NCBI RefSeq assembly: GCF_015206815.1
Contig: NZ_JADEXZ010000022.1
Span: forward strand, 1 to 64,000
Reading direction: 5' to 3'
Origin: Fortiea sp. LEGE XX443
GTDB taxonomy: Bacteria > Cyanobacteriota > Cyanobacteriia > Cyanobacteriales > Nostocaceae
Length of the DNA: 64,000 nt
The notes below the pieces were generated by a model, which worked only from the letters and a program-made list of their open reading frames with translations, ran no database searches and was not told the DNA's origin. Numbering within the stretch: position 1 is the first letter of the stretch; every line of letters begins with the position of its first letter. This document shows, in pieces, positions 26,508 through 37,486 of this stretch. The position numbers and the translations under genes are program-made.

Positions 26508-26624
26508 TTAAGTACCCAAGCAAAATTAATTGTACATATTGATTGAAAACAAGAATGTCTGTATTCCTTACCTGTTCCCTGTTCCCTCTCCTAACTATAA
26601 AATTTATTTTGCACGACTACTTAA
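26508..26624. repeat. 117-bp MITE-like element
   Basis: TTAAGTACCCAAGCAAAATT (26508 onward) is matched by the complement of the right end, TTAAGTAGTCGTGCAAAATA (ending 26624), 19 of 24 bases agreeing over the full arms. A CTGTTCC heptamer tract lies inside. The ends resemble those of the 132-bp elements (TAAGTAG..GTGCAAATAAA), so the two families may be mobilised by the same transposase. Confidence 0.6.
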
Positions 26625-26643
26625 CATAGCCTCTAGGTGAATC

Positions 26644-26886
26644 ATGAATGCACAACTGATGATCCAACCCTCCTCTTTTATTGATGCTGGTATTCAAATC
26701 AAGCCAGTTCGAGGGCTGTTCTTATTCAAATTTAGTGAAGACTTGCAAGAGCGACTGGAGAACCTGAACGAGAAACAACGAGAATCGAAATTGTCACCAG
26801 ATGAAGAAGTAGAACTGACTGGGATTTTAGAACTCGACCGAATTTTCACACTGCTTAATGCAAAAATTATTGCTGAGTCTGCGTAG
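26644..26886 (+). CDS. Small helical protein paired with an HNH nuclease
   Basis: An 80-aa protein with no membrane segment and a charged, helical C-terminal two thirds (LQERLENLNEKQRESKLSPD, ELTGILELDRIFTLLNAKII). The family has no name that I know, but small proteins of this kind frequently precede an HNH endonuclease gene in cyanobacteria. Only 2 bp separate its stop from the nuclease start, so the two are surely co-translated. An antidote or targeting role is possible but unproven. Confidence 0.72.
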   Translation: MNAQLMIQPSSFIDAGIQIKPVRGLFLFKFSEDLQERLENLNEKQRESKLSPDEEVELTGILELDRIFTLLNAKIIAESA

Positions 26887-26888
26887 GT

Positions 26889-27338
26889 ATGGCGATTTCA
26901 AAAGAGATTCGGCAAAAGGTTCGAGAGCGGGCTAAGTATCTGTGTGAATACTGCCACTCCTCTGAAGAAGCCAGTGCAGCACGGTTTGAAATTGATCACA
27001 TCCAACCGCGATCGCGTGGAGGGGCAGATACATTTGAAAATTTGGCTTTGGCTTGTCAGCGATGTAATAGCTACCGTTACAACTTCACAGAAGGGACTGA
27101 TCCAGAATCTCAAGTTTCTACTCAGTTGTTTAACCCACGACTGCATCAGTGGAATGAGCATTTTATTTGGGAGAAGGGTGGTCTAGTGATTCGAGGCAAG
27201 ACTTCCATTGGGCGTGCAACGTGCGATCGCTTAGATTTGAATGACCAGGAGCATAATGAGGGGGCGATTGTTAAAGCCCGTCGTCTTTGGATTCAGGGCG
27301 GTTGGCATCCACCATCCAATGATGATAGTGAATCCTAA
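26889..27338 (+). CDS. HNH endonuclease
   Basis: A 149-aa HNH nuclease. The zinc-finger-like CEYCHSSEE and CQRCNSYRYNF pairs of cysteines frame the HNH core FEIDHIQPRSRGGADTFENL, with the catalytic His in 'DHI' and the Asn in 'FENL'. It starts at ATG 2 bp after the 80-aa gene's stop. There is no recognisable restriction, phage or intron context, so it is not a plain homing or McrA-type gene. Its place in the 24.5-27.3 kb accessory stretch suggests a mobile or defence-linked cassette. Confidence 0.9.
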   Translation: MAISKEIRQKVRERAKYLCEYCHSSEEASAARFEIDHIQPRSRGGADTFENLALACQRCNSYRYNFTEGTDPESQVSTQLFNPRLHQWNEHFIWEKGGLVIRGKTSIGRATCDRLDLNDQEHNEGAIVKARRLWIQGGWHPPSNDDSES

Positions 27339-27418
27339 TGGCTAATAAATTTAGATGAGAAGGCGATCGCGGCGGCATAACTGAGACTGGAATTAGGACA
27401 AAAAATTAAATGCGAACT

Positions 27419-27883
27419 TCACCACAAGCTACCGCTTTTTCCTTCACATTCCCGCTTTGTTACGTAATGGCGGTAACGAAACATAGCTTCTAGTTGGGTT
27501 TGCACTAGCCAACCACTGATAAATTCCACTGTATCTCCACCAGGCATGGAGAAAGATATCGCATCTGTTAACTTAGTTTTGCCATCTTCCGGCTGAAATT
27601 CATGCCGATGTACCCAAGTTTCAAAAGGTCCGGATATCTGTTCATCTACAAACAGACGATATTGTTCACATTCAGTGTGGCGTGCTAACCAAGTTAAAGG
27701 AACTAGGCCAAGAAATAAGCGAAACTCTGTGATAGCGCCTATTTCTAGTCCTCCCTCCCGGCGAACTACTTTCATTGGTTGCCAAGGTGGAGTTAGCAGT
27801 TGCAAGATATTTGGCCTTTCATGAAATTGCCAAACTACTTCTATTGGCGCGTTAATCACAGATGAATGGTTGAAGTACAGCAT
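27419..27883 (-). CDS. SRPBCC (START-like) ligand-binding protein
   Basis: A 154-aa protein of the cyclase/dehydrase SRPBCC type: FNHSSVINAPIEVVWQFHER at the start, 'ILQLLTPPWQPMKV', a central beta-rich part (GAITEFRLFLGLVPLTW), and a long C-terminal helix (VQTQLEAMFRYRHYVTKREC). The frame opens upstream at 27916, but that extension is built from an ATCCAAA heptamer tract, so I place the start at 27883. The fold binds a hydrophobic ligand; the ligand is unknown. It follows the small cysteine-rich gene on the same strand. Confidence 0.83.
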   Translation of the reverse strand: MLYFNHSSVINAPIEVVWQFHERPNILQLLTPPWQPMKVVRREGGLEIGAITEFRLFLGLVPLTWLARHTECEQYRLFVDEQISGPFETWVHRHEFQPEDGKTKLTDAISFSMPGGDTVEFISGWLVQTQLEAMFRYRHYVTKRECEGKSGSLW

Positions 27884-27915
27884 TCTCAATCTAAAATCCA
27901 AAATCCAAAATTGCA

Positions 27916-28104
27916 TCAGCCTTCGTATTCGGTATCAATTTCGATATCTAGGGTATCTTCATCAACCCGCACGTACAAAATATTTGGGTTACAGCAAACT
28001 TGACAATCTTCTACATAAGATTGCTGTCCTCCAGCACTCAAATCGATAAAGGTTAAGTTTGGTTCGCCACAAAAGGCGCAGTAATACTCAGCAGTTGTTT
28101 GCAT
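27916..28104 (-). CDS. CPXCG-motif cysteine-rich small protein
   Basis: A 62-aa protein with two cysteine pairs, CAFCGEP and CQVCCNPN, arranged like a small zinc ribbon, and an acidic C-terminus (DEDTLDIEIDTEYEG). It fits the PF14255 CPXCG family, whose members are about 60 aa and of unknown function. It lies 11 bp downstream of the radical SAM gene on the same strand, so the two are probably transcribed together. Confidence 0.87.
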   Translation of the reverse strand: MQTTAEYYCAFCGEPNLTFIDLSAGGQQSYVEDCQVCCNPNILYVRVDEDTLDIEIDTEYEG

Positions 28105-28115
28105 TCAATTTTTTG

Positions 28116-29762
28116 CTATGAATTTAATGGCTGTAGTTCCTTGGGGGATGAGCGAAAATGACTGGTAGCCTCATCCAAGTGCTTTAGTAGTGTAGACTGC
28201 GGTAGCGCCCCTTGCAAGTGGCTCCAAGGCAAGACTTGGGCTGTTGACCAATTAGTATGGACGTAGAAATCTAAATCGGGGATTTGTCCTTTGAGTTGCT
28301 TGAAAGCACGTTTGTAACTACCCAAGGAGTCGCCAAAATCACGGGTAAGTTCGAGAAGTTGAGATAATCGGCGATCGCCTCTGGATAACAAAGCTTGTAT
28401 GATAGACCAGTTATAACTTTCAGGACGAAAATCTATACCCTGGGGTTTGAGTTGTTTTTGTAAAAGTTGTAACCGCTTTTCTGCTTGGCGATTTACCCCA
28501 AACCATTGAAATGGTGTATGAGATTTAGGTACAAAGGTGCTGCATCCAAATGTTAATCGCAGTCCTGGTGCAGCTTTTTTGATACTCCGCATCATCGCCA
28601 CAGTTGCTGCTAAATCTTCCGCTTCCTCACCGGGAATACCTACCATTCCGTAGAGTTTCAAACCTGTGAGTCCCCCAGCTTTGGCATTGATCGCCGCTTG
28701 GATAATTTCATCATTTTGTAGCTTTTTATTGATGATTTGGCGGAGTTTATCAGAACCACTTTCTACAGCAATAGTAAGCGATCGCGTGTCTCGTTTTGCT
28801 AAAGTTTCTGCCAATTGCACCGTGACTGTATTCGTTCTCACCGAAGCAATACTCAACCGCACATCGTCATATTTTGGCTGACTAATATAATCTAATAACT
28901 CAGCAAACTCTGGATGTTGCGTAACAGAAGCACCTAATAATCCCAGGCGATTTGTAACTTCTAAACCTCGTTCAATAGCGGGAATTAATGAACCTTCTAA
29001 GCTTGCAGTTCTAAACGGTAAAGTGAGATAACTTGCCAAACAAAAGCGGCACATTTCTGGACAACTTCTTACCACTTCCACCATGTAAATATTTTCCCAA
29101 GCCGCTTTTTCAGTTACTACAGTTGAAGCTGAGAGGATATTTCCGCGATAAGTTTGCTTCTGCACCACTGCGGGAACTTCTGAGGAAATAGGCTTGATTG
29201 ACTTTACTTCACCATCTTGTGTGTGATATTCCACCTCATACAAACTCGGAACATAAATCCCTGGTACTTGCGCCAGTCTTTGGAGTTGAGTTTGTCTAGA
29301 AGCATTTCTGACTTCTTTATACGCCTCAATAAAATTCCCCAGCAGATTTTCGCCATCTCCTAACAAGATGACATCAAAAAAATCTGCAAAAGGTTCGGGG
29401 TTAGCGGTGAGAACTGGGCCACCACCAAAAATTATTGGGTGAGTATCATCACGAATATTAGCTCGAATGGGAATATCTAGAGATTCCAGCAAATTTAAAA
29501 TATTCACATAATCCAATTCCCAAGAAATCGAAAACCCCACAATTTCCGGCTGTCTGGGAAGTTGTTCGTGAATATCAGTAAACAAACGACTCACCTGCAC
29601 ATCATCGCGCATTGCCAAATTTGCCCATACCACCTGATAGCCAAGGCTGGTAATTCCGACAGTGTACTCATTAGGAAAGGCAAAAATTACTGGGATAGCG
29701 TTGGTATCTGGTGTGGTGGGTGTGAATAAAAGTCGTTCAGCCGCAAATACAGATGATGTCAT
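28116..29762 (-). CDS. B12-binding-domain radical SAM protein
   Basis: A 548-aa radical SAM enzyme. The N-terminal ~180 residues form a cobalamin-binding-like Rossmann domain (VGITSLGYQVVWANLAMRDD, IIFGGGPVLTANPEPFADFF). The radical SAM core follows, with the 4Fe-4S motif CPEMCRFC, 'TIAVESGSDKLRQIINKK' and 'GLKLYGMVGIPGEEAEDLAA'. Proteins of this build are common in cyanobacteria and are related to the TIGR03960 type, but shorter. The reaction is unknown. It is followed closely by the CPXCG and SRPBCC genes. Confidence 0.87.
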   Translation of the reverse strand: MTSSVFAAERLLFTPTTPDTNAIPVIFAFPNEYTVGITSLGYQVVWANLAMRDDVQVSRLFTDIHEQLPRQPEIVGFSISWELDYVNILNLLESLDIPIRANIRDDTHPIIFGGGPVLTANPEPFADFFDVILLGDGENLLGNFIEAYKEVRNASRQTQLQRLAQVPGIYVPSLYEVEYHTQDGEVKSIKPISSEVPAVVQKQTYRGNILSASTVVTEKAAWENIYMVEVVRSCPEMCRFCLASYLTLPFRTASLEGSLIPAIERGLEVTNRLGLLGASVTQHPEFAELLDYISQPKYDDVRLSIASVRTNTVTVQLAETLAKRDTRSLTIAVESGSDKLRQIINKKLQNDEIIQAAINAKAGGLTGLKLYGMVGIPGEEAEDLAATVAMMRSIKKAAPGLRLTFGCSTFVPKSHTPFQWFGVNRQAEKRLQLLQKQLKPQGIDFRPESYNWSIIQALLSRGDRRLSQLLELTRDFGDSLGSYKRAFKQLKGQIPDLDFYVHTNWSTAQVLPWSHLQGALPQSTLLKHLDEATSHFRSSPKELQPLNS

Positions 29763-30112
29763 GTCAAAATAGTTCGTAATTCGTAATTCGTAATTGTTTA
29801 TCTTTAATAAATCCTAAATAGATGTAAGTAGAAAGGTGCAAATAAACCGAACTATGTAACGGAAAGTAAAGTAGCTTGAAAACCTCTTCCCTTCTGCCTT
29901 CTGCCTTCTGCCTCCTGCCTTGTCATAACGACAATTTTTAACACCGACCTACTTATGACCTATCAGCGTCAATCTGCGTGCATCTGCGGTTAATTTTATA
30001 TAAATTCAATTAATGCACTCTTTTAGCTGTGTCAGCCTACTACAAATTTATAGAAAATGCTATCTCAAAGTTTAAGCTTTTACTGCCATTTTAAAAGCTG
30101 ATGCAGTGGATA
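29763..30112. other. Intergenic region with a MITE-like copy
   Basis: About 350 bp with no gene. It begins with an ATTCGTA-type heptamer tract (about 29770-29795), then carries the second 132-bp element, then an AT-rich stretch. Confidence 0.6.
29825..29956 (+). repeat. 132-bp MITE-like dispersed repeat, copy 2
   Basis: Nearly identical to 6151-6282 and, in the opposite orientation, to 57662-57793. The imperfect terminal inverted repeats (TAAGTAG...CTACTTA) and the central heptamer tract are preserved. Confidence 0.75.
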
Positions 30113-31024
30113 TTAAGAAAACCTAGCAATTAATTCTTCACGAGATAATTGCAACAGTAAAGGGGTAAACTCTTCTGGTGGTAACGCCAATAAAGGTTCA
30201 ATAATTGCTTGAAGTTGATTATCTAATTCACCAAAACGAACTTTCAACAAATTTTCCACCACTAAGCGTTCACCTTGCTGAAGCCCTCGTCGTTCCCCTT
30301 CTTGTATCGCCTGTTCTCTGTCTTGTTGGTAAAGTGGTGCTAATCGCATAAGTAACTCCCTATCTTCTTCGTCTTGATTTTGAGTAAATTGTAAATTTTG
30401 TTGCAAGTTATACAGTAATTCTAATGCCGCTTTTCGGAAAGGGTTATCGAGAGAAAGTGCTTCTAGCTCGTCAATTGCTTGTTTCTGAACGTTTCCTCTA
30501 CCAATAATTCTCAACCACAAGGTTTCTGGAAGTGCAGGTAACTGATGAATTGCTACTATAGCTGTACGCAAGTATTCTGCCATGAAGTAAACACCAGGCA
30601 AGGAATCAGCTTTGGGGTTAGCTCCAAATCCTGATAAGAGTGATGCTGATGCTGTTGGCGTAAGAATCCACAATTTTGGTAAGTCAGATTCTTGAATGCG
30701 GCTGCTATTTCGATTGGCTTGCCGTTGTAAGTCGCCACGTACCTCTAATAATTTTAGAAGACAATCACAGATTTCTGTAGCGGCAGCGGCATTACGAAAG
30801 GGTTCAAATAAGGAAGAGGTAGTGGCAAATTGACCCAATAAACCAAGTATTTCTGAAATATTACTTGGTTGTGATTTGGGGATGAAATAAACGTCTATTT
30901 CTCTGACTTCGCCTGCAACTCTTTTTGCTGCTTGGACTTGACCATAAGGGGTGAGTAATTGTTCTAGATAGTCTTTGGCAAATTGGTCGTGAATGAATCT
31001 GGTCATGAGTGGGAAATTTGGCAA
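30113..31024 (-). CDS. DUF4351/Rpn-like putative nuclease protein
   Basis: A 303-aa protein with an N-terminal domain resembling the Rpn/PD-(D/E)XK transposase-like nucleases (RFIHDQFAKDYLEQLLTPYG, VREIDVYFIPK), and a C-terminal DUF4351 helical region (GERLVVENLLKVRFGELDNQ, LLALPPEEFTPLLLQLSREE). Such proteins are highly multiplied in Nostocales. Activity is unproven. A start at 31006 (MTRFIHDQ) is also possible. It stands alone on its strand before nagZ. Confidence 0.82.
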   Translation of the reverse strand: MPNFPLMTRFIHDQFAKDYLEQLLTPYGQVQAAKRVAGEVREIDVYFIPKSQPSNISEILGLLGQFATTSSLFEPFRNAAAATEICDCLLKLLEVRGDLQRQANRNSSRIQESDLPKLWILTPTASASLLSGFGANPKADSLPGVYFMAEYLRTAIVAIHQLPALPETLWLRIIGRGNVQKQAIDELEALSLDNPFRKAALELLYNLQQNLQFTQNQDEEDRELLMRLAPLYQQDREQAIQEGERRGLQQGERLVVENLLKVRFGELDNQLQAIIEPLLALPPEEFTPLLLQLSREELIARFS

Positions 31025-31101
31025 TGCAACCTAGTTTAAAGTCATGATGCACACCACAAATGAATTAATTCTTTTTTATGGATAAACTGCGGCTTTTTCT
31101 A

Positions 31102-32187
31102 CTAAAAAGTACAAGCGATCGCCAATTCTGCATGTTGTAGTAAAGTATCTTTATCTAAAGTATGGACAAGATATTGCGGTGTTTGTGCTAAAAGTTTTTC
31201 AATTCTCTCTCTAGCTACTGTGATTACCGCTTCCTTCAGGCTACCCTTGCTTAAAGAATCAGCAAAATCAGCCGCCATATAATAAGTACGTTCCAGAGAC
31301 GATGAATTGATATTCCGCGAAAGGATGAACAAGTCACATCCAGCATGAAAGGCGCGGGCCACAGTACCGCTTTGGGTAAACATATCTGAGATTGCTTTCA
31401 TATCCAAGTCATCGGATACAACTACACCCTCAAACCCTAGTTCTTCTCGAAGGATATTTTTAAGAATAATTTGTGAGATGGTTGCTGGTACATCTGGGTC
31501 GATTTTGGGAAACAGGATGTGAGTTGTCATAATCAAAGGTACTTGAGCATCAATCAAGGCTTTGAAAGGTATCAGTTCTCGATTGCGTAAGTCTTGTAGA
31601 GTTAGATTCAGCACTGGTAATTCAACGTGAGAATCTGTACTTGTATCCCCATGTCCAGGAAAATGCTTGGCACATCCCAAAATACCAGATTCCCGAAGCC
31701 CCAGGTAATATTCAAGCGCACCATCAACAGCCGTTTCTGGTGTATTGCCGAAGGCACGCGCTCCAATTACGGGGTTGTGGGGATTAGAATAAATATCAGC
31801 GACAGGAGACCAAGATACATTAATTCCTAGTGATTTTAGTTCTGTAGCTGTTGCTTTTGCTACTTCACGGGTATGCGATCGCAACACCGAAGCATAGGGA
31901 AATCTGGTAATTGGTAAAGGTGTACGCACCACACGTCCGCCTTCATGATCTAAAGTCATGAACATCGAATCGCGTTCAGCATATTGTCGAATTTGATCTA
32001 TCAGTTCTTTGAAGCTGGCTAACCAATCCTGATAGGGAACGCCATCCACAAAATTTTTACCAAAAAATATTACCCCAACTGGTTTTAATTCACTGAGCGC
32101 TCGTTTATCATCATCGCTCAATGTTGTGCCGGAAATACCGAGAATCAAGTAATTTCCGAATAACTCTAGTTCCTGTGATGTTAGCAT
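31102..32187 (-). CDS. nagZ: Beta-N-acetylhexosaminidase NagZ (GH3)
   Basis: A 361-aa single-domain GH3 enzyme. It has FMTLDHEGGRVVRTP, the His-Asp dyad loop KHFPGHGDTSTDSHVELP, and the nucleophile Asp in VVSDDLDMKAI. NagZ removes N-acetylglucosamine from muropeptides during cell-wall recycling. Length and motifs are standard. The start at ATG 32187 fits the family. Confidence 0.93.
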   Translation of the reverse strand: MLTSQELELFGNYLILGISGTTLSDDDKRALSELKPVGVIFFGKNFVDGVPYQDWLASFKELIDQIRQYAERDSMFMTLDHEGGRVVRTPLPITRFPYASVLRSHTREVAKATATELKSLGINVSWSPVADIYSNPHNPVIGARAFGNTPETAVDGALEYYLGLRESGILGCAKHFPGHGDTSTDSHVELPVLNLTLQDLRNRELIPFKALIDAQVPLIMTTHILFPKIDPDVPATISQIILKNILREELGFEGVVVSDDLDMKAISDMFTQSGTVARAFHAGCDLFILSRNINSSSLERTYYMAADFADSLSKGSLKEAVITVARERIEKLLAQTPQYLVHTLDKDTLLQHAELAIACTF

Positions 32188-32444
32188 ATTTTGTTACCTT
32201 TAGATATTTAATAATGAGTATCAATACTTAAAAAATATATCTTTTTCCTCCTACATACCCTTATACCTCTACAACCTAAAATTAGGGACAAAGTGTAAAA
32301 AACCTACACCTATCAACTAAGAAAATTCCGTGTTACGAAAGTTTTTAGACCAGCGATCGCACAATTACTGCCAAATGTAACGGATTGCAACGTATAATGA
32401 GAACGGAAAAATGATGAAAAAGTATTGAACAATAGTAGGTTTAA

Positions 32445-34800
<2,356 letters not shown>

Positions 34801-34908
34801 AATTAGTCCATAGTCAACAGTCAACAGCAATACCTCTTGACCAATGACTATGGACTAAAAATATTTGACTTTTTCCAAAAAACTGCTACCATAGATATTC
34901 GTGACCCT

Positions 34909-35000
34909 GGAGAGGTGGCTGAGTGGTCGAAAGCGGCAGATTGCTAATCTGTTGTACGGCAGGCAACTCCGTACCGAGGGTTCGAATCCCTCCCTCTCCG
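34909..35000 (+). tRNA. tRNA-Ser (GCT)
   Basis: The acceptor stem GGAGAGG pairs with CCTCTCC, leaving G as discriminator. There is a serine-type long variable arm, a GTTCGAATC T-loop, and the anticodon loop TTGCTAA gives GCT. CCA is not encoded. Length is 92 nt, proper for a class II tRNA. Confidence 0.96.
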
Positions 35001-35189
35001 TTTTCCAACGAGTAAATCCAACTCAGCCCTGGATACTATATAAAAAATATTAAATTTAGAACTACACTGTTACTCCTTGTGGTAGATGCTATTATTTATC
35101 ATTTGGAGTCTGTTAAGATCGAGCTAACCTGAAACATAGTTTGAATCTTACTTTCAGGCTCCTGAACATCACAGGAGTGAAAGTAAATT

Positions 35190-36503
35190 ATGCCGAGAAT
35201 TATTGCTCCCCTAGCCTTGAGTGTCGCTACCATTGTCACAGGTTTTCTGATGGCAGCTTGTGATAACGCTAATACCACCAACACCACAAGTACTGCATCC
35301 CCAACAGCAAACTCAACTACTTCAACAAATAGTTCTGACGGATTAAAAATTGGGACTCTACTACCCACAACCGGTGACTTAGCTTCCATCGGACAGCAGA
35401 TGGTAGGCTCTGTACCTTTGCTTGTTGATACCGTTAATGCTTGTGGAGGAGTCAACGGCAAAAATGTCACACTTGTAGAAGTAGACGACCAAACCGACCC
35501 TAAAGTTGGTGCTTCTGGTATGACCAAACTGGCGACATTAGATAAAGTTGCTGGTGTAGTTGGCTCTTTTGCTAGTAGTGTTTCTACCGCGGCGGTTTCC
35601 GTTGCTGTACCAAATAAAGTTATGCTGGTGTCCCCTGGTAGCACTAGTCCTGTATTTACAGATAAAGCAAAAAAAGGTGACTTTAAAGGGTTTTGGGCGC
35701 GGACTGCTCCCCCCGATACTTATCAAGCACTAGCCTTAGCTCAATTAGCTAACAAAAAAGGTTTTAAACGAGTTTCAACAGTTGTCATTAACAACGATTA
35801 TGGTGTTGGCTTTGAAAAAGCATTTGTAGAAACTTTTGAAAAATTAGGTGGCACTGTAGTTAATAAAAGCAAACCTGTCCGTTACGACCCCAAAGCCCAA
35901 ACTTTTGACACTGAAGCAGCGGCTGCTTTTGCTGGTAAGCCAGATGTAGTAGTGGCGGTACTCTACGCTGAAACAGGTAGTCTACTCCTGAAAGCTGCTT
36001 ATCAACAAGGTTTAACTAAAGGAGTACAAGTTCTGCTGACAGATGGCGTGAAATCACCCACGTTCCCAGAACAAGTAGGTAAAGGTAGCGATCGCAAATA
36101 TATCTTAACGGGAGCGCTAGGTACAGTACCTGGTTCCGATGGCAAAGCCTTAGAAGCTTTTAACCAATTGTGGAAAGAGAAAAAAGGTGGTTCACCGGGA
36201 GAATATGCGCCACAAGCTTGGGATGCTGCTGCATTACTAGTTTTGGCAGCCCAAGCCGCTAAAGATAACACAGGTGTCGGCATCTCTAGTAAAATTCGTG
36301 AAGTTGCGGCTGGCCCGGGTACAGATGTTAGTGATGTCTGTGAAGGGTTAAAGTTACTCCGAGAAGGTAAACCGATTAACTACCAAGGTGCTAGTGGAAA
36401 CGTGGATGTTGATGCTAACGGTGATGTCCTCGGTGTTTATGATGTTTGGACGGTAGGAGATGACGGTAAAATTAGCGTGATTGACAAAGTTACGCCTAAG
36501 TAA
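35190..36503 (+). CDS. Branched-chain-amino-acid-type ABC binding lipoprotein
   Basis: A 437-aa periplasmic binding protein of the Leu/Ile/Val (type I) fold. It has a lipoprotein signal ending in the lipobox MAAC (residues about 20-23), then a Thr/Ser/Asn-rich linker, the first domain (LKIGTLLPTTGDLASIGQQM, GVNGKNVTLVEVDDQTDP) and the hinge/second domain (VVINNDYGVGFEKAFVETFE). It should bind an amino acid or similar polar ligand at the outer face of the inner membrane. No permease or ATPase genes are beside it. It ends in a strong palindromic terminator. Confidence 0.9.
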   Translation: MPRIIAPLALSVATIVTGFLMAACDNANTTNTTSTASPTANSTTSTNSSDGLKIGTLLPTTGDLASIGQQMVGSVPLLVDTVNACGGVNGKNVTLVEVDDQTDPKVGASGMTKLATLDKVAGVVGSFASSVSTAAVSVAVPNKVMLVSPGSTSPVFTDKAKKGDFKGFWARTAPPDTYQALALAQLANKKGFKRVSTVVINNDYGVGFEKAFVETFEKLGGTVVNKSKPVRYDPKAQTFDTEAAAAFAGKPDVVVAVLYAETGSLLLKAAYQQGLTKGVQVLLTDGVKSPTFPEQVGKGSDRKYILTGALGTVPGSDGKALEAFNQLWKEKKGGSPGEYAPQAWDAAALLVLAAQAAKDNTGVGISSKIREVAAGPGTDVSDVCEGLKLLREGKPINYQGASGNVDVDANGDVLGVYDVWTVGDDGKISVIDKVTPK

Positions 36504-36509
36504 TCCTTA

Positions 36510-36545
36510 AAAAGGCAAAAGAAAGAATTCTTTCTTTTGCCTTTT
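36510..36545 (+). terminator. Rho-independent terminator
   Basis: A perfect 16-bp stem, AAAAGGCAAAAGAAAG with its complement, around an AATT loop, immediately after the binding-protein stop and ending in CCTTTTAG. It could also serve the convergent gene at 36564-37361. Confidence 0.8.
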
Positions 36546-36563
36546 AGCTTTTAAATTAAGTAA

Positions 36564-37361
36564 TTAGAAGCCGGTGAAATTGTAACCGATTCCTATCAAC
36601 AAACCCACATCAGTTTGGTCAAAAAATCCGGCATTTACAGCAGCTGTGGCTGTAAATTGCGAGGTGATGGGTACATCAACACCACCAGATACCAAGAAAG
36701 CCACTTGTGAATTATTGCCAGTGGTAATGGCTGCACCAACTCCTACGTAAGGAGCAATGGCTAAAGGCTCGCTAAAAGGGTCTTGTTGCAGAGAAAAGTC
36801 GTAGGTAACGGGAACCAGAATTGTAACATTGTTACCAAACACAGCTGATGGTCTGACAGAGAAAGTATTTGTTAATCCCACCTTACTCAGAACTGCAAAG
36901 TTGCCATCTCCTAAAGATGAATCTCCGCCACTTAAACCAATATTAGCGCCAATACCGATATAACTTCTGCCACCACGGGTAGGTCTACCGACATCAATAA
37001 TATCTGATTGGGCAACTTTTACATCCGATGGTTGAGCAGTAGATTCAAAAGACTCAGGAACAAGTGCATCTGATGAGGTCGCTACTGTTCCAGGCATAGG
37101 TGTGAGGTATGGGTAAGCACTGGGCAATTGCTGGAATGTAGTTAAATCTGCTGATGGTAAAGGAGAAAAATTTTGCTTTGTCATCTCTACTTCAGGATTT
37201 AACTGATTGGGAGACGCTGCGGTGACAGCAGACTCAGTTAACTGCTGAGTATTTGCTGTGTCTACTGTCTGAGCCATAGCGGAAAAACCAGAGGTCAAGA
37301 CAGCAAAAGTAACTAAACCTGGTAAAAAAACAACATCTTTATGAAGAAAAATAGTATTCAC
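36564..37361 (-). CDS. Putative outer-membrane beta-barrel protein
   Basis: A 265-aa secreted protein with a signal peptide (DVVFLPGLVTFAVLTSGFSA, cut after 'AMA'), a Pro/Thr/Ser-rich linker, and a beta-rich C-terminus (SYIGIGANIGLSGGDSSLGD, APYVGVGAAITTGNNSQVAF, TATAAVNAGFFDQT) ending in YNFTGF with a terminal aromatic, as in outer-membrane barrels. I choose the GTG at 37361, because AGGAG lies 5 nt upstream on this strand. The frame's upstream part to 37466 has no good start. Function unknown. Confidence 0.7.
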   Translation of the reverse strand: MNTIFLHKDVVFLPGLVTFAVLTSGFSAMAQTVDTANTQQLTESAVTAASPNQLNPEVEMTKQNFSPLPSADLTTFQQLPSAYPYLTPMPGTVATSSDALVPESFESTAQPSDVKVAQSDIIDVGRPTRGGRSYIGIGANIGLSGGDSSLGDGNFAVLSKVGLTNTFSVRPSAVFGNNVTILVPVTYDFSLQQDPFSEPLAIAPYVGVGAAITTGNNSQVAFLVSGGVDVPITSQFTATAAVNAGFFDQTDVGLLIGIGYNFTGF

Positions 37362-37486
37362 ATTCACTCCTAACAGAATATTACTGCAATAAATTGCGAA
37401 TTTTGACTTTAACATCAGAAAATTCTTTCCTACATCCTGAGAAGGACGTAGGTATTGAGAATTCACAATTGGGAGTAATGAAAACT

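Noticed and set aside
28116-29762. RiPP or arsenosugar pathway linked to the radical SAM gene
   Set aside because: No precursor peptide or other pathway gene is adjacent.
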